Below are positions 55,209 through 64,000 of a stretch of DNA of 64,000 nt, piece by piece; position 1 is the stretch's first letter; each line of letters starts with the position of its first letter. The stretch covers positions 682,001-746,000 of the forward strand of contig CALODL010000027.1 in assembly GCA_942492115.1 (NCBI GenBank). The letters are read 5' to 3'. The position numbers and the translations under genes are program-made. The DNA comes from CALODL01 sp942492115. GTDB lineage: Bacteria; Planctomycetota; Phycisphaerae; UBA1845; CAIVHJ01. The notes under the pieces were generated by a model. That model was given only the letters and a program-made list of their open reading frames with translations. It was not told the DNA's origin and searched no databases.

Positions 55209-56134
55209 ACCGCGTGAACGACAACTGCCCGACGCCGGGTCAACACGGCACCGGCCGTCAACAGCATTGTGGTCAAAACGATGAGACTCCAGGTGGACGT
55301 GGTTGGCACGGTACTTCCATTGTTGACGATGAGCCCGAGAGGAAAGGACATACCGCTGGTGACCAGCGATTCGATGGCCGTTCCGTCGAGATTGGCCCGT
55401 TGGATGCGGTCCGTGCCGAATTCGATCCAGTACAGTTTACCAGCAGTAGGATCAAGGCACAGATCGACCGGGCTGCCAAGGCCGGTCACGAGTGTTTCGC
55501 CAGCGGTGCCATCGAGGTTGGCGCGGCGGATCTGGCCGTTGTTGAGGTTGGTCCAATACATCTTGCCGTCGCCGAGATCCAGTTTCAATCCGTGTGAACC
55601 GCTGCCCGTGGTCAGCAGTTCAATGCCGGTGCCATCAAGGTTGGCCCGTCGGATTTGACCGTTGCCCAACTGTGTCCAGTAAATCTTGCCGTTGGCCAGA
55701 TCAAGGCCGAGACCGTGCGGATCGCCAGGTGTCGTCACGACCAGCTGCACGTCTGAGCCGTCGAGGTTGGCGCTGCGCACGCGGTTATTGGCGGCTTCGC
55801 TCCAGTACACTCTACTGTTGACCAGATCGAGGGTGATGCCGTGCGGATTGCCGCCCGCGGGAACGAGTGTTTCAGCATCAGTTCCATCGAGGTTGGCCCG
55901 TTTGACGTTGCCGCCATTCTCGACCCAGTAGATCTTGCCCGCGAATGGATCGACCGCGATACCGTCCGGTGCAGACAGGCCGCTCGACACGAGGGTCTCG
56001 ACCCCGGAGCCGTCCAATTGAGCGCGGCGGATGACATTGAAGCCTGCATCGGTCCAGTACATGTGCTGGGCGGTGGCGGACAGGGTCAACAGGAGGTGGC
56101 AGAGCATGGCCAGGCGGACGACGGGCGAATGCAC
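55199..56134 (-). CDS. Secreted YWTD-type beta-propeller protein with C-terminal sorting-like tail
   Basis: A 311-residue protein. GTG 56134 is chosen because AAAGGAG lies eight bases upstream. After a signal peptide (MLCHLLLTLSATA) come six repeats of about 42 residues in the LDL-receptor class B style: QHMYWTDAGFNVIRRAQLDG, KIYWVENGGNVKRANLDG, and so on, forming one propeller. The end, VPTTSTWSLIVLTTMLLTAG then TRRR, matches IPTL-type C-terminal sorting tails. It is surface anchored. Its stop overlaps the AhpD-like gene by 10 bases, tail to tail. Confidence 0.85.
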   Translation of the reverse strand: MHSPVVRLAMLCHLLLTLSATAQHMYWTDAGFNVIRRAQLDGSGVETLVSSGLSAPDGIAVDPFAGKIYWVENGGNVKRANLDGTDAETLVPAGGNPHGITLDLVNSRVYWSEAANNRVRSANLDGSDVQLVVTTPGDPHGLGLDLANGKIYWTQLGNGQIRRANLDGTGIELLTTGSGSHGLKLDLGDGKMYWTNLNNGQIRRANLDGTAGETLVTGLGSPVDLCLDPTAGKLYWIEFGTDRIQRANLDGTAIESLVTSGMSFPLGLIVNNGSTVPTTSTWSLIVLTTMLLTAGAVLTRRRAVVVHAVHG

Positions 56135-56409
56135 GGGATGTGCTCCTTTCCCGATCCTGGCAGGGAGGGCGAAGATCTCAGTATACCGGGTTGGAAGCCA
56201 CGTGCCTACCGTCATTCGCAGCACGGACGGGCTGACACGAGACGGCTCAGGCGTGGCTCAATGAACCCGCGGGGGCGGGCGACATCGTGAGATCAGATGG
56301 CCGTCTGGTCTACCGAAGAGTACGGCGCACGACTACGGGCCACCCCGTCGTGACGTGGGTGGCCCGTGAAGTGATCGAAGAGACCCGTTCTGTTTACGCG
56401 GTCAGTGGT

Positions 56410-57351
56410 CTATTCTCCAGGAGCATACATCCACAATCGGCCCTTCTCGTACTCGCCGACATAGCCGACATCCAGCGCATCCGGATGCTCGTCGTGGAAG
56501 TCCATGGAGTAGTGCGCCTGTCGGGCCTCACGTGTGCAGTACACCGTGACGATGTCCAGGCCCTCACGTTTGGCGATGGCATCGACGATGAGCTGCTTGA
56601 CTTCGTGAGGTGCATCCGATCGCAAACTGGGGACCAGTATTTCGGCATAGACCTTGTCGCTCTTGAAGTCCTTGTTGGCATGGAGTAGCTCATACTCTGG
56701 CAGGTCTTCAGTCTTGCCTGATGCTTTTTCCATGGCGACTTCAAGGATCTTGCGTTCCAGATCGCTCGCTGAGTTCGCTACCAGATCATTGACCGTTGGG
56801 ATGTCAGCCGACGTGTCCGGTGCGACCTCGATCGGCGCGGGATCGCTGACAGAGTCCGGGGCGCAATCGGGTTCGTCATTGGTCGCGGTGACAGCAACTG
56901 ACGTTGCCGAGGATGATTCCGAGAACCAGTCGTCCATCTCAGGGTCGGCTGGTGAGTAATCGATCGGCATGGCTACGAGTTCAACGTTTCGTGTCTCGGG
57001 CGAGTCGGTCATGAGCTTGTCGTCAGGCTGAGAACCGGCTTCACGCCACGTCGATGGGACTTCCGAAAGAGTTTTGTCTTCGACAGCAGTATTCGCTGGT
57101 GGCGTGGCCTTTTGCAGGGCACGCAGTCGCGAGACCTGCAGGTCACGCAGATGGCGCAGTTGTTCGTCGACGGTCCGCTTCTGGTCCGGATCAACTTTGG
57201 CGACCTTGGGCGCAGGCAGTGGCCGCGGCTCATGGCTCTGATAGCCAATCGAGACCATCGCGGCACCGATGATCGTGCCGACTACAAAGAACCCGAGAAT
57301 AGCAAGATAATGAAGGCGCATGTTGCGTACCCGTTTCCTTCCTCGCGTCAT
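56410..57351 (-). CDS. Membrane-anchored hypothetical protein
   Basis: A 313-residue protein. A basic N-terminus and one helix (LAILGFFVVGTIIGAAMVSI) anchor it, then a Pro, Glu and Asp rich linker, then a C-terminal domain with helix LERKILEVAMEKASGK and beta strands (KVYAEILVPSLRSDAPHEVK; LDIVTVYCTREARQAHYSM). No known domain. Start taken at ATG 57351; ATG 57321 (MRLHYLAILG) is equally possible. It lies alone, divergent from pheS. Confidence 0.65.
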   Translation of the reverse strand: MTRGRKRVRNMRLHYLAILGFFVVGTIIGAAMVSIGYQSHEPRPLPAPKVAKVDPDQKRTVDEQLRHLRDLQVSRLRALQKATPPANTAVEDKTLSEVPSTWREAGSQPDDKLMTDSPETRNVELVAMPIDYSPADPEMDDWFSESSSATSVAVTATNDEPDCAPDSVSDPAPIEVAPDTSADIPTVNDLVANSASDLERKILEVAMEKASGKTEDLPEYELLHANKDFKSDKVYAEILVPSLRSDAPHEVKQLIVDAIAKREGLDIVTVYCTREARQAHYSMDFHDEHPDALDVGYVGEYEKGRLWMYAPGE

Positions 57352-57531
57352 GTTGACTAGAACGTAGAAAATGTACGATTCGTTCCGGTTGTTCGGCCTT
57401 CCGGGCGCGGTTAGCGGACCTGACCGCCGGGTGAGTGTGTATCAAGCCTTGATTCAACGGGTATTCGGGGACCTTGGGCGGCAGGATCAGCGGATATAGA
57501 CAATGAAGACCAGTTCGCTAGGATACGCGGC

Positions 57532-58617
57532 ATGAATCTGGAGGAACTGAAAGACAAAGTCGCAAGTGTCAAGGCCGATGCGGCGGAGGCATTGAGCAGC
57601 ATTGCCTCTCTCGAGCAGCTGCGGCAGCTGGAGGCTTCCGTGACGGGTCGCAAGGGCCGACTGACCGAGTTGCTCGCGGCAATCGGACGTTTTCCGAAAG
57701 AGCAACGCGGGCAGGTGGGGCAGTTGCTGAACACCGCGAAGGGCGAGCTGGCAGAATTGCTGGGCGAGGTGAAGTCACGCCTCGAGCAGGGTGAATCTGC
57801 CGCAGCTACGGCTGCCGGCCAGACCGCCGACCCGACGCTGCCGGGCGTTCCCGAACGTGTCGGTGGTTTGCATCCGGTAACCCTCGTGCAATGGGAAATC
57901 GAGGCTATCTTCGAACGGCTCGGTTTTACGATCGAGTCGGGGCCCGAGATGGAAACCGATTTCTATAACTTCGAGGCACTGAACATTCCTGGGTGGCATC
58001 CTGCCCGAGACATGCAGGATACATTCTGGCTCGAGAACGGTTTCCTGCTGCGTACACATACGTCACCGGTGCAGATCCGGGCCATGGAGAAATTCGGGCC
58101 ACCCTTGCGCTGCATCGTACCTGGACGCTGCTTTCGTTATGAAACCATCGATGCGTCGCACGAAAATACTTTCCATCAATGCGAAGGCCTGATGATCGAC
58201 AAAGGGATCTCTATCGCGCACCTGATCGCGGTGATGAAGCTCCTCTTGACCGAGGTGTTCCAGCGCGAGGTCAAAGTGCGGTTGAGGCCCGGCTACTTCC
58301 CATTCGTCGAACCGGGTTTTGAACTGGACATGAGCTGCACGATCTGCAACGGCCAGGGCTGTAAGACGTGCAAGAAGAGCGGATGGGTTGAAATCCTTCC
58401 ATGCGGTATGGTGCACCCAAATGTCTTGCGCTTCGGGGGCATCGATCCTCACGAGTACACCGGTTTCGCTTTTGGGCTGGGGCTCACCCGGCTGGCAATG
58501 ATGAAGTATGCGGTTGGCGACATTCGAGTGATGAACTCAGGGATGTTGTCGGGCCTCGTGCCGCCGCGAGAACTCTGCGGCCCCATCATCAAGGCAGGTG
58601 GGGCGGCAACCTCATGA
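57532..58617 (+). CDS. pheS: Phenylalanine-tRNA ligase alpha subunit
   Basis: A 361-residue enzyme, the alpha subunit of the alpha2-beta2 synthetase that charges tRNA-Phe with phenylalanine. The N-terminal coiled coil is followed by the class II catalytic core, with HPVTLVQWEIEAIFERLGF, motif 2 (GRCFRYETIDASHENTFHQC), and the C-terminal motif 3 (FGLGLTRLAMMKYAVGDIR). A Cys-rich insertion (CTICNGQGCKTCKKSGW) is known from other bacterial PheS. The ribosome binding site is weak (GGATACGCGGC). PheT follows 39 bases later. Confidence 0.96.
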   Translation: MNLEELKDKVASVKADAAEALSSIASLEQLRQLEASVTGRKGRLTELLAAIGRFPKEQRGQVGQLLNTAKGELAELLGEVKSRLEQGESAAATAAGQTADPTLPGVPERVGGLHPVTLVQWEIEAIFERLGFTIESGPEMETDFYNFEALNIPGWHPARDMQDTFWLENGFLLRTHTSPVQIRAMEKFGPPLRCIVPGRCFRYETIDASHENTFHQCEGLMIDKGISIAHLIAVMKLLLTEVFQREVKVRLRPGYFPFVEPGFELDMSCTICNGQGCKTCKKSGWVEILPCGMVHPNVLRFGGIDPHEYTGFAFGLGLTRLAMMKYAVGDIRVMNSGMLSGLVPPRELCGPIIKAGGAATS

Positions 58618-58656
58618 GCAGGTGCACGCCGGGTCGGCCAATGAAAGGTAATTGAC

Positions 58657-60768
58657 GTGCTTGTCTCGCTGAACTGGTTACGTGATTTCGTCGATATCCC
58701 AGCAGATGTCGATGCCTATGCGCTCGCCGAGCGATTTACGACGACGTGTGCCGAAGTCGAAAAAGTGATTCCTTTGCGCAGGGGTGAGATCACACCGGCT
58801 GAAACGACGTGCACCCAGGACGATTGGGTCATCGAGATCGACAACAAGTCCATCACGCATCGGCCGGACCTGTGGGGGCACTACGGTATCGCCCGTGAGA
58901 TGGCCGCCATGTTGCAATTGCCACTCAAGGCGCTCGACGTGGCCGATGGAGAAGCGCTGGATAACGAGAAGCTGCCGGAGATCCCGATCATCATCGATGA
59001 TCCCAGCCTGTGTGCGCGGTACTCCGGCATCATGCTCAGCGGATTGGGTGCCCAGAGCTCACCGGAGTGGATGCAGGCACGCCTGAGTCACGTTGGGCAG
59101 CGCCCGATCAGCGCTCTGGTCGATCTGACGAATTATGTAATGATCGAGTTGGGGCAGCCGACCCACGCATTCGATGGGGACATGGTCACGGGGATCGAGG
59201 TTGCGGTTGGTGAAGAAGGCGCCGAGTTCACGACCCTTGACGGCCAACTGCGCAAGCTGCCTGCAGGCGCACTGATGATCCAGACCGGTCGGCGTAATGT
59301 CGCGCTCGCCGGAGTCATGGGGGGCCTCGACACCGAGGTCACTGCCTCGACGACAAAAATGCTTTTGGAATCGGCCAGCTTCGACGCCGCGACGATACGC
59401 CGGTGTGCCACGGCTCTCGGGCACCGGACCGATGCCAGCACTCGGTTCGAGAAGTCGCTGGATCCTGCATTGACCGTTCTGGCCATTGCACGGTTCGTGC
59501 GGTTGGCTGCCGATCAGTTCCCGGATATGACCTTCGAGACGCGATTGAGCGATTGCTTTCCGGAGCCGCCGACACCTTTGTCGATCGACATCGATCCCAG
59601 TTTCGTGTCAACCTTCATTGGCAAGAACATTTCGCTGGCGGAGATGAAGACGATCCTCGAAGCGCTGGAATTCAAGGTCAACGACCACGATGACCATATC
59701 GCAGTGCTTGTTCCGTCGTTCAGGGCCACCAAGGATATCGAGGGGGAGGCTGATATCATCGAGGAGATTGCCCGCTTCGTGGGCTATGGCAATATCGATC
59801 CGGTACTGCCACAGGCTACCGTGCGCCATTTTTCGCCGAATGGCATGCATGAACTGGAGCAGGACACCTTGAAGGTATTCTGCCGTGCAGAGGGCTACTT
59901 CGAGATCCACGACTACATCTGGTATCACGACGACTGGCTCAAGACGCTGGGTTATGATCCCGGGGCCAGCATCGTGTTGCGTAACCCGGCCGCGTCCGGC
60001 TTGGAGCGTTTGCGTCACAGCGTGATGCCCGGTCTGCTCAAGGCCGCAGAGGCCAATCGTCGAGATCAGCCCAATGTCCGGCTCCTGTCTTTGGGCAGTG
60101 TGTTTACACCGACTGTTGATTCCGAAGACGTCCGGGCGTTTCAGCGCCGTCACCTGGGGTTGATGGCAATCAGACGCGGGCGTAAGGCACAGGACGCCCT
60201 GCTGGCTGATGTCAAGAACAGTGTGGCCAAGTGGGCAGAGCATCTCTTCGGCACCGGCGTCAGCTTCTCGACCCTGGCCGGCGGGCATCGTCCCTGGGAG
60301 GACCCGCAACGCGCGGCTGAAGTCCTCATTGCGGGGGCTGCGGTTGGACGCATTGCGACGGTGCCATTGCCCTTGCGCCGATCGATTGATGAGCACCTCT
60401 CGGCCTGGTCCATGGTCGCCGCCGAGATCACACTGGATGACCTGGCCGGGCGTCGGCCCGTGGCCGCGCGGTTGCCAGCAATCCCCGAACATCCGGAGGT
60501 CGATCTCGATTTCTCGATCGTGGTGGACAGCGCGCGAACCTATATGACAGTGCGGCCCGAACTGGAGAGTTTCTCACACCCATTACTCAAGCGTCTGTCC
60601 TACGAAGGGTGCTATGAAGGCAAGAGCCTGCCCGAGGGGCAGCGCAGCCTGTTGTTACGTGCGCGCATCGGCGAGGCACGGCGCACTTTGCGCGAGGAAG
60701 ATATCAAGGGTTTCTCCACGACATTCGAGTCGTTCCTGGCGGACCATGACATCGCATTACGTCAATAA
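58657..60768 (+). CDS. pheT: Phenylalanine-tRNA ligase beta subunit, lacking the N-terminal tRNA-binding domain
   Basis: A 703-residue subunit. It starts like PheT (MLVSLNWLRDFVDIPADVDA) but passes straight from AEVEKVIPLRRG to DDWVIEIDNKSITHRPDLWG, omitting the roughly 100-residue EMAP/tRNA_bind domain of usual bacterial PheT (about 790 residues). The B3/B4 editing region (VGQRPISALVDLTNYVMIEL; GVMGGLDTEVTAS), B5 and the FDX-ACB anticodon-binding end (PEVDLDFSIVVDS ... LLRARIGEARRTL) are present. GTG 58657 follows AAAGGT by eight bases. It overlaps the next gene by 23 bases. Confidence 0.94.
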   Translation: MLVSLNWLRDFVDIPADVDAYALAERFTTTCAEVEKVIPLRRGEITPAETTCTQDDWVIEIDNKSITHRPDLWGHYGIAREMAAMLQLPLKALDVADGEALDNEKLPEIPIIIDDPSLCARYSGIMLSGLGAQSSPEWMQARLSHVGQRPISALVDLTNYVMIELGQPTHAFDGDMVTGIEVAVGEEGAEFTTLDGQLRKLPAGALMIQTGRRNVALAGVMGGLDTEVTASTTKMLLESASFDAATIRRCATALGHRTDASTRFEKSLDPALTVLAIARFVRLAADQFPDMTFETRLSDCFPEPPTPLSIDIDPSFVSTFIGKNISLAEMKTILEALEFKVNDHDDHIAVLVPSFRATKDIEGEADIIEEIARFVGYGNIDPVLPQATVRHFSPNGMHELEQDTLKVFCRAEGYFEIHDYIWYHDDWLKTLGYDPGASIVLRNPAASGLERLRHSVMPGLLKAAEANRRDQPNVRLLSLGSVFTPTVDSEDVRAFQRRHLGLMAIRRGRKAQDALLADVKNSVAKWAEHLFGTGVSFSTLAGGHRPWEDPQRAAEVLIAGAAVGRIATVPLPLRRSIDEHLSAWSMVAAEITLDDLAGRRPVAARLPAIPEHPEVDLDFSIVVDSARTYMTVRPELESFSHPLLKRLSYEGCYEGKSLPEGQRSLLLRARIGEARRTLREEDIKGFSTTFESFLADHDIALRQ

Positions 60769-61705
60769 CACGCTTGTTCTGAGTATCGCGATGGTGCTGT
60801 CTTCCTGCGGTGGATGCGGCCTGCTCAAGCCGACACCGGCAGCAGACATCATCAAACGCGTGGAACCAGGTAGTGGCATCGATTACGTTCTCTATCAACC
60901 CACCGGCTATCGTTCCGATCGCGAATGGCCACTGATCATCGTGTGCCACAACCAGCCATGGGACCGTCCACGGGATGCGATTGCCGATTGGGCGGCATTG
61001 GCCGAGGAGCACGACATTGTTCTGGCAGCGCCTGCATTATCAGGGTCCAACTATCAGGCTAGCGAAGAACAGTTGCGGCAGGACGAGGACGTTGTGTTGG
61101 GTGTGGTCAAGCATGTTCGCGCATCGTGCCGGATAGCCCGGGACAGGATTGTCATTGCCGGCATGTCCAACGCGGCGCGGCCGGCCGCGTTCATCGGTTT
61201 GCGCAATCCAGGGCTGTTTCGCAACGTGGTGATGATCAAGCCCCATTTCGGAACCGACATTCTCGAGAAGACCGCAGCGCGGATCGATCCGTATCAGAAG
61301 GTGCTCGTGGTGGTCGGCATGGGGGATCTACGCAAGGGCACATCGCGCGAATGTCTCGATTGGCTGTACGAGTACGTTGATGTCAGCGAAGTAGACAGCG
61401 CAATGAATCCCGGCAAGTTTCCCGAAATCGCTTACCACAACGTGCAGTTGATGCAGCGGCGTGACCCGTGGATTCACATGGGTGTGTACGAATTGGGTCC
61501 ACCCAACCGCCTGCGTTTCCAAGTGACCAGTTCATTCAGGGATGTCTACCGGTACAAGTGGGACTTCGGTGATGGCGGTTCCGCCGTGGTTGCGGCCCCT
61601 GAACACACCTTCACGCATAGCGGGGAATACATCGTGACGCTCGAAATCGAGCCAGAACGTGGCACTGTCTTTACGCGCCAGATTTCAATCGTCATCACCC
61701 CGTGA
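60746..61705 (+). CDS. Alpha/beta hydrolase lipoprotein with C-terminal PKD domain
   Basis: A 319-residue protein. Leader with MVLSSCGGC gives a lipobox-like Cys. The hydrolase part has the esterase pattern PLIIVCHNQPWD and nucleophile elbow GMSNAARP (Ser in G-x-S-x-A), with PHFGTDILE later. The last 80 residues form a PKD domain (KWDFGDGGSAVV ... HSGEYIVTLE). ATG 60746 is chosen; it overlaps the pheT end. ATG 60791 would drop the first 15 residues. It probably acts on an extracellular polymer or ester; substrate unknown. Confidence 0.72.
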   Translation: MTSHYVNNTLVLSIAMVLSSCGGCGLLKPTPAADIIKRVEPGSGIDYVLYQPTGYRSDREWPLIIVCHNQPWDRPRDAIADWAALAEEHDIVLAAPALSGSNYQASEEQLRQDEDVVLGVVKHVRASCRIARDRIVIAGMSNAARPAAFIGLRNPGLFRNVVMIKPHFGTDILEKTAARIDPYQKVLVVVGMGDLRKGTSRECLDWLYEYVDVSEVDSAMNPGKFPEIAYHNVQLMQRRDPWIHMGVYELGPPNRLRFQVTSSFRDVYRYKWDFGDGGSAVVAAPEHTFTHSGEYIVTLEIEPERGTVFTRQISIVITP

Positions 61706-61802
61706 ATGTCGTGCGACACCATGGGTTCCGTGCACGTGGCCGGATGTGGTAACGCTGAACACGCCGAGTCGCGACGACCCCGCCAGTCTTCTTCGACACC
61801 CA

Positions 61803-64000
61803 TTACACCCGTCGGCCCGTTGTTCGCGTGGCCCACGCCGAGACCGGCTTACGGGCGATGACCAACAAGGCCGGAAGTAACAGCAGATCGGCGGCCAGCG
61901 CACACAGCATGCTCAAACCAATAATGGCTCCGAAATACGCCATGGGCAGGAATCGGGAAAAGCACAGGACCCAGAAGCCCAGGGCCAGGACGATCGTGGT
62001 GAACAGGCAGGCCCGACCCACGCTGAGATGGCTGGCATGGATGGCCGCGGCGAGCGAGTCCATGTCTGCAATATCGCGACGTACGCGCCACAGATAGTGG
62101 ATCGTGTCATCGATGGCGATGCCGAGCGCGATGGACAGCATCATAGCCGTCGCCATGTTGATCGGGATACGCAACCAGCCCATGAGGCCGAGGCTGGCCA
62201 GGATCGTCACGATATTCGGGACCATGGCGAGCAGTCCCACCAGTCCAGAACGCAACCACATTGCCGACACGATGAACACCGCGATGGCCGAGACCCCGAA
62301 CGTGCGGTACTGATCCTCGACCAATCCTGCCATGAGCGTCGCATAGAAGTAGTACAGGCCAGTCAGTTCAACCGTGTACCCGTCCCCGAATGCTGCGACA
62401 GCCCACTTCTGAATCGTCGATGCGGTGATCAGCTTGTCATTCACTTCAGTGCCCTCGCGAGCCAGCAAGCTGATTCGCAGCGCTTGACCGCTGCGGCCGG
62501 TGAACACACGCAGAGGGTCCTCGCCGCTCAGCGAGGCCAGTACACCGCTGAGGGTACTCAGGCGGGCTTGAAGGTCTGTTTCTGAACTTGGGAGAGGCTG
62601 CCCGGCTCCGCGCAGCAAATCGACGACGCTGAGCGACTTGGTGATGGCGTCGTACTTCTCGACGGCACGGGAGGTCACCTCTTCACAAGCGCGGACGGTG
62701 TGCAGATTGATCAGGGGTTGAGATCCGCGCGGCCTGACGACGAGCTCGATCGAGCTCAGCGGTGCAAGGTGTGCTTCGACGAACTCGTAGCCCTGGCGCA
62801 CTGAGCTGCCAGCACGGAAGTTCTCGACGAACTTACTCTCGAAGCGCAGGAAGGGAATGGGGGCGGCGAGTATGGCCGTGCCCATGATGAACAGAGCAAT
62901 GACGCTGCGCGGGCGCGCTATGGCCAGTCCCGCGGCTCGTGAAAGAATCCACTGCGTCGCGCGGTTGCTGCGGGGAGTGTGCTGCGGTGTCGGTTTCAAG
63001 GCCAGGAGACCAACGAGTGTGGCTACGAGCGCAATGCCCAGGCCACAGACCATGATGGCTCCGAACGTGCGGATTGGTTGAATGTCCGAGAGTGTGACCG
63101 CTGCAAAACCTGCAGCCGTAGTGACGATGACCGCGGTTACTGGAGCCAGCATGCGCCGCAATGTGTGGATGCCTGGCGGTGCAAGTCCGGTGGCCACAGT
63201 CTCCTGGAAGGCCATCGATACGTGCACACATGACGCAACCGTCAGCGCGGTGATCAATATGATGGTCGTTTGCATGAGCAGCGAGACATTGATTTGCAGG
63301 AAGGCGGTGATTCCGAGTGTGCACAACGTGGCGGCGATTGCACTGCTCAGCGCATAGGTCGCGGCGCGCCATGATCCGACAGTCATTGCCAAGGCGATGA
63401 TCATGATGGCACAGATGGCCAGCGAGAAATCGGTCATGTCGCGATGGACCAGTTCGAACATCTGGTACATCGTGACGTACGGACCGGTCAGGATGATGTC
63501 GAAATCTGCATAGTCCGCACGGGCGCGGGTTACTGCCGCGCGCAGGGCCGCGACAGTGTCCGCACGGAGATCGCCCGATTCTGCCTCGGGCAACATCTGC
63601 ACGAGGATACCGGCAGTCTTGCGGTCGTGGCTGATGAGCAGGCCGTCAATAAGGGGGTGCCGGATCCACATCGAACGGCCCAGGGCGGGCAGGCTGGCTA
63701 TACTGCGCACGCGGTTGACTGCGTCGAGCTCCGTGCACGCGCCAGTCAACTGGCGTAGACAGGCGATGGCTCGGTCGTCCAGTGCATCCTGGCTGCGCAC
63801 GGCGATGAGGGTCAACTCGCTGCCGGAAAACTCATCCATGAACGACTGGAATTCATCAAATGCAGGGTTGCTGGCCCCCACGAAAGATCGCAGCGTGTAA
63901 CTCTCGTACAGCCCGGGATTGTACAGGGCAACGATCGATGCCACGCCGCCGAGGATCAACAGGCCAATCAGCCAGTGCCACGTCTTGCAAATAGCGCGGA
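61803..64000 (-). CDS. MMPL/RND-family exporter (5' end outside window)
   Basis: A partial protein of at least 732 visible residues, with two membrane blocks of about six helices each and two large periplasmic loops, the RND superfamily MMPL/hopanoid-type layout. Motifs include LALAMTVGSWRAATYALSS region, IALGIAIDDTIHYLWRVRRD (the GxxxDD proton-relay-like site) and the repeated FGAIMVC/FGAIIGL helices. The frame stays open to base 64000 and upstream reads KTWHWLIGLLILGG, so the true start lies outside. A TTG at 63959 is inside the gene. It likely exports a lipid or other hydrophobic compound. Confidence 0.88.
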   Translation of the reverse strand, partial: RAICKTWHWLIGLLILGGVASIVALYNPGLYESYTLRSFVGASNPAFDEFQSFMDEFSGSELTLIAVRSQDALDDRAIACLRQLTGACTELDAVNRVRSIASLPALGRSMWIRHPLIDGLLISHDRKTAGILVQMLPEAESGDLRADTVAALRAAVTRARADYADFDIILTGPYVTMYQMFELVHRDMTDFSLAICAIMIIALAMTVGSWRAATYALSSAIAATLCTLGITAFLQINVSLLMQTTIILITALTVASCVHVSMAFQETVATGLAPPGIHTLRRMLAPVTAVIVTTAAGFAAVTLSDIQPIRTFGAIMVCGLGIALVATLVGLLALKPTPQHTPRSNRATQWILSRAAGLAIARPRSVIALFIMGTAILAAPIPFLRFESKFVENFRAGSSVRQGYEFVEAHLAPLSSIELVVRPRGSQPLINLHTVRACEEVTSRAVEKYDAITKSLSVVDLLRGAGQPLPSSETDLQARLSTLSGVLASLSGEDPLRVFTGRSGQALRISLLAREGTEVNDKLITASTIQKWAVAAFGDGYTVELTGLYYFYATLMAGLVEDQYRTFGVSAIAVFIVSAMWLRSGLVGLLAMVPNIVTILASLGLMGWLRIPINMATAMMLSIALGIAIDDTIHYLWRVRRDIADMDSLAAAIHASHLSVGRACLFTTIVLALGFWVLCFSRFLPMAYFGAIIGLSMLCALAADLLLLPALLVIARKPVSAWATRTTGRRV

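Noticed and set aside
63957..63959. TTG 63959 as the start of the MMPL exporter
   Set aside because: The frame remains open to the window end with a plausible cytoplasmic lead-in (KTWHWLIGLLILGG), so the start lies outside.

Overview
The window reads as a chromosome segment of a Planctomycetota bacterium, probably near the Phycisphaerae. The evidence is two ECF-like sigma factor genes paired with Ser/Thr kinase genes, prepilin-like proteins with the FTLVELLVV...ISILLP leader, and many large secreted proteins with Cys-rich repeats and dockerin-like or cohesin-like ends. C-terminal tails of the form hydrophobic stretch plus RRR point the same way. The assignment is an inference from gene style, since no rRNA is present.

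Layout. 1-7096 (+): a tightly coupled operon with the end of an ABC exporter, three aminoglycoside-phosphotransferase-like kinases, a prepilin-like protein, a membrane-anchored SNase-like protein without catalytic residues, and an alkaline-phosphatase-superfamily ('sulfatase') enzyme with a Thr nucleophile. I do not recognise this combination. 7313-9623 (+): two tandem 114-residue secreted proteins and a Cys-rich c-type cytochrome lipoprotein. 9791-14413 (-): MATE exporter, VTT-domain protein (frameshifted), tRNA-Pro(GGG), a membrane protein (frameshifted), and a Cys-rich dockerin-like protein. 14600-17895 (+): sigma factor and kinase. 17900-19045 (-): glycosyltransferase. 19270-24654 (+): a 1794-residue secreted mosaic. 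24813-30481: lipoprotein, a second sigma/kinase operon, and a GT39-like glycosyltransferase. 30745-33282 (-): a collagen-like, von Willebrand A lipoprotein. 33998-37415 (+): an LpoB/YcfL-type lipoprotein operon. 37554-43321 (-): paired lipoproteins, a frameshifted surface protein, and a PQQ-sugar-dehydrogenase-like protein ending in a cohesin-like domain. 43698-45833: pseudopilin and HDOD protein. 45859-53720 (-): a CusCBA-type metal efflux operon with a Cys-rich leader protein. 53866-57351: lipoprotein, an AhpD-like gene, a YWTD-type propeller protein and a membrane protein. 57532-60768 (+): pheS and pheT. 60746-64000: esterase-PKD lipoprotein and an MMPL/RND exporter cut by the window edge.

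The strongest observation is at 54660-55208. An AhpD-like gene is read continuously through an in-frame TGA that sits exactly at the second Cys of the CxxC active site. The TGA is followed by a two-stem hairpin that fits a bacterial SECIS element, so this is a likely selenoprotein that ordinary gene calling would split in two.

Three other genes (near 11341, 12850 and 39759) each need the removal of one base in a G/C run to restore a clear domain. This suggests local sequence errors or recent decay, and intact-looking reading frames nearby should be read with that in mind.
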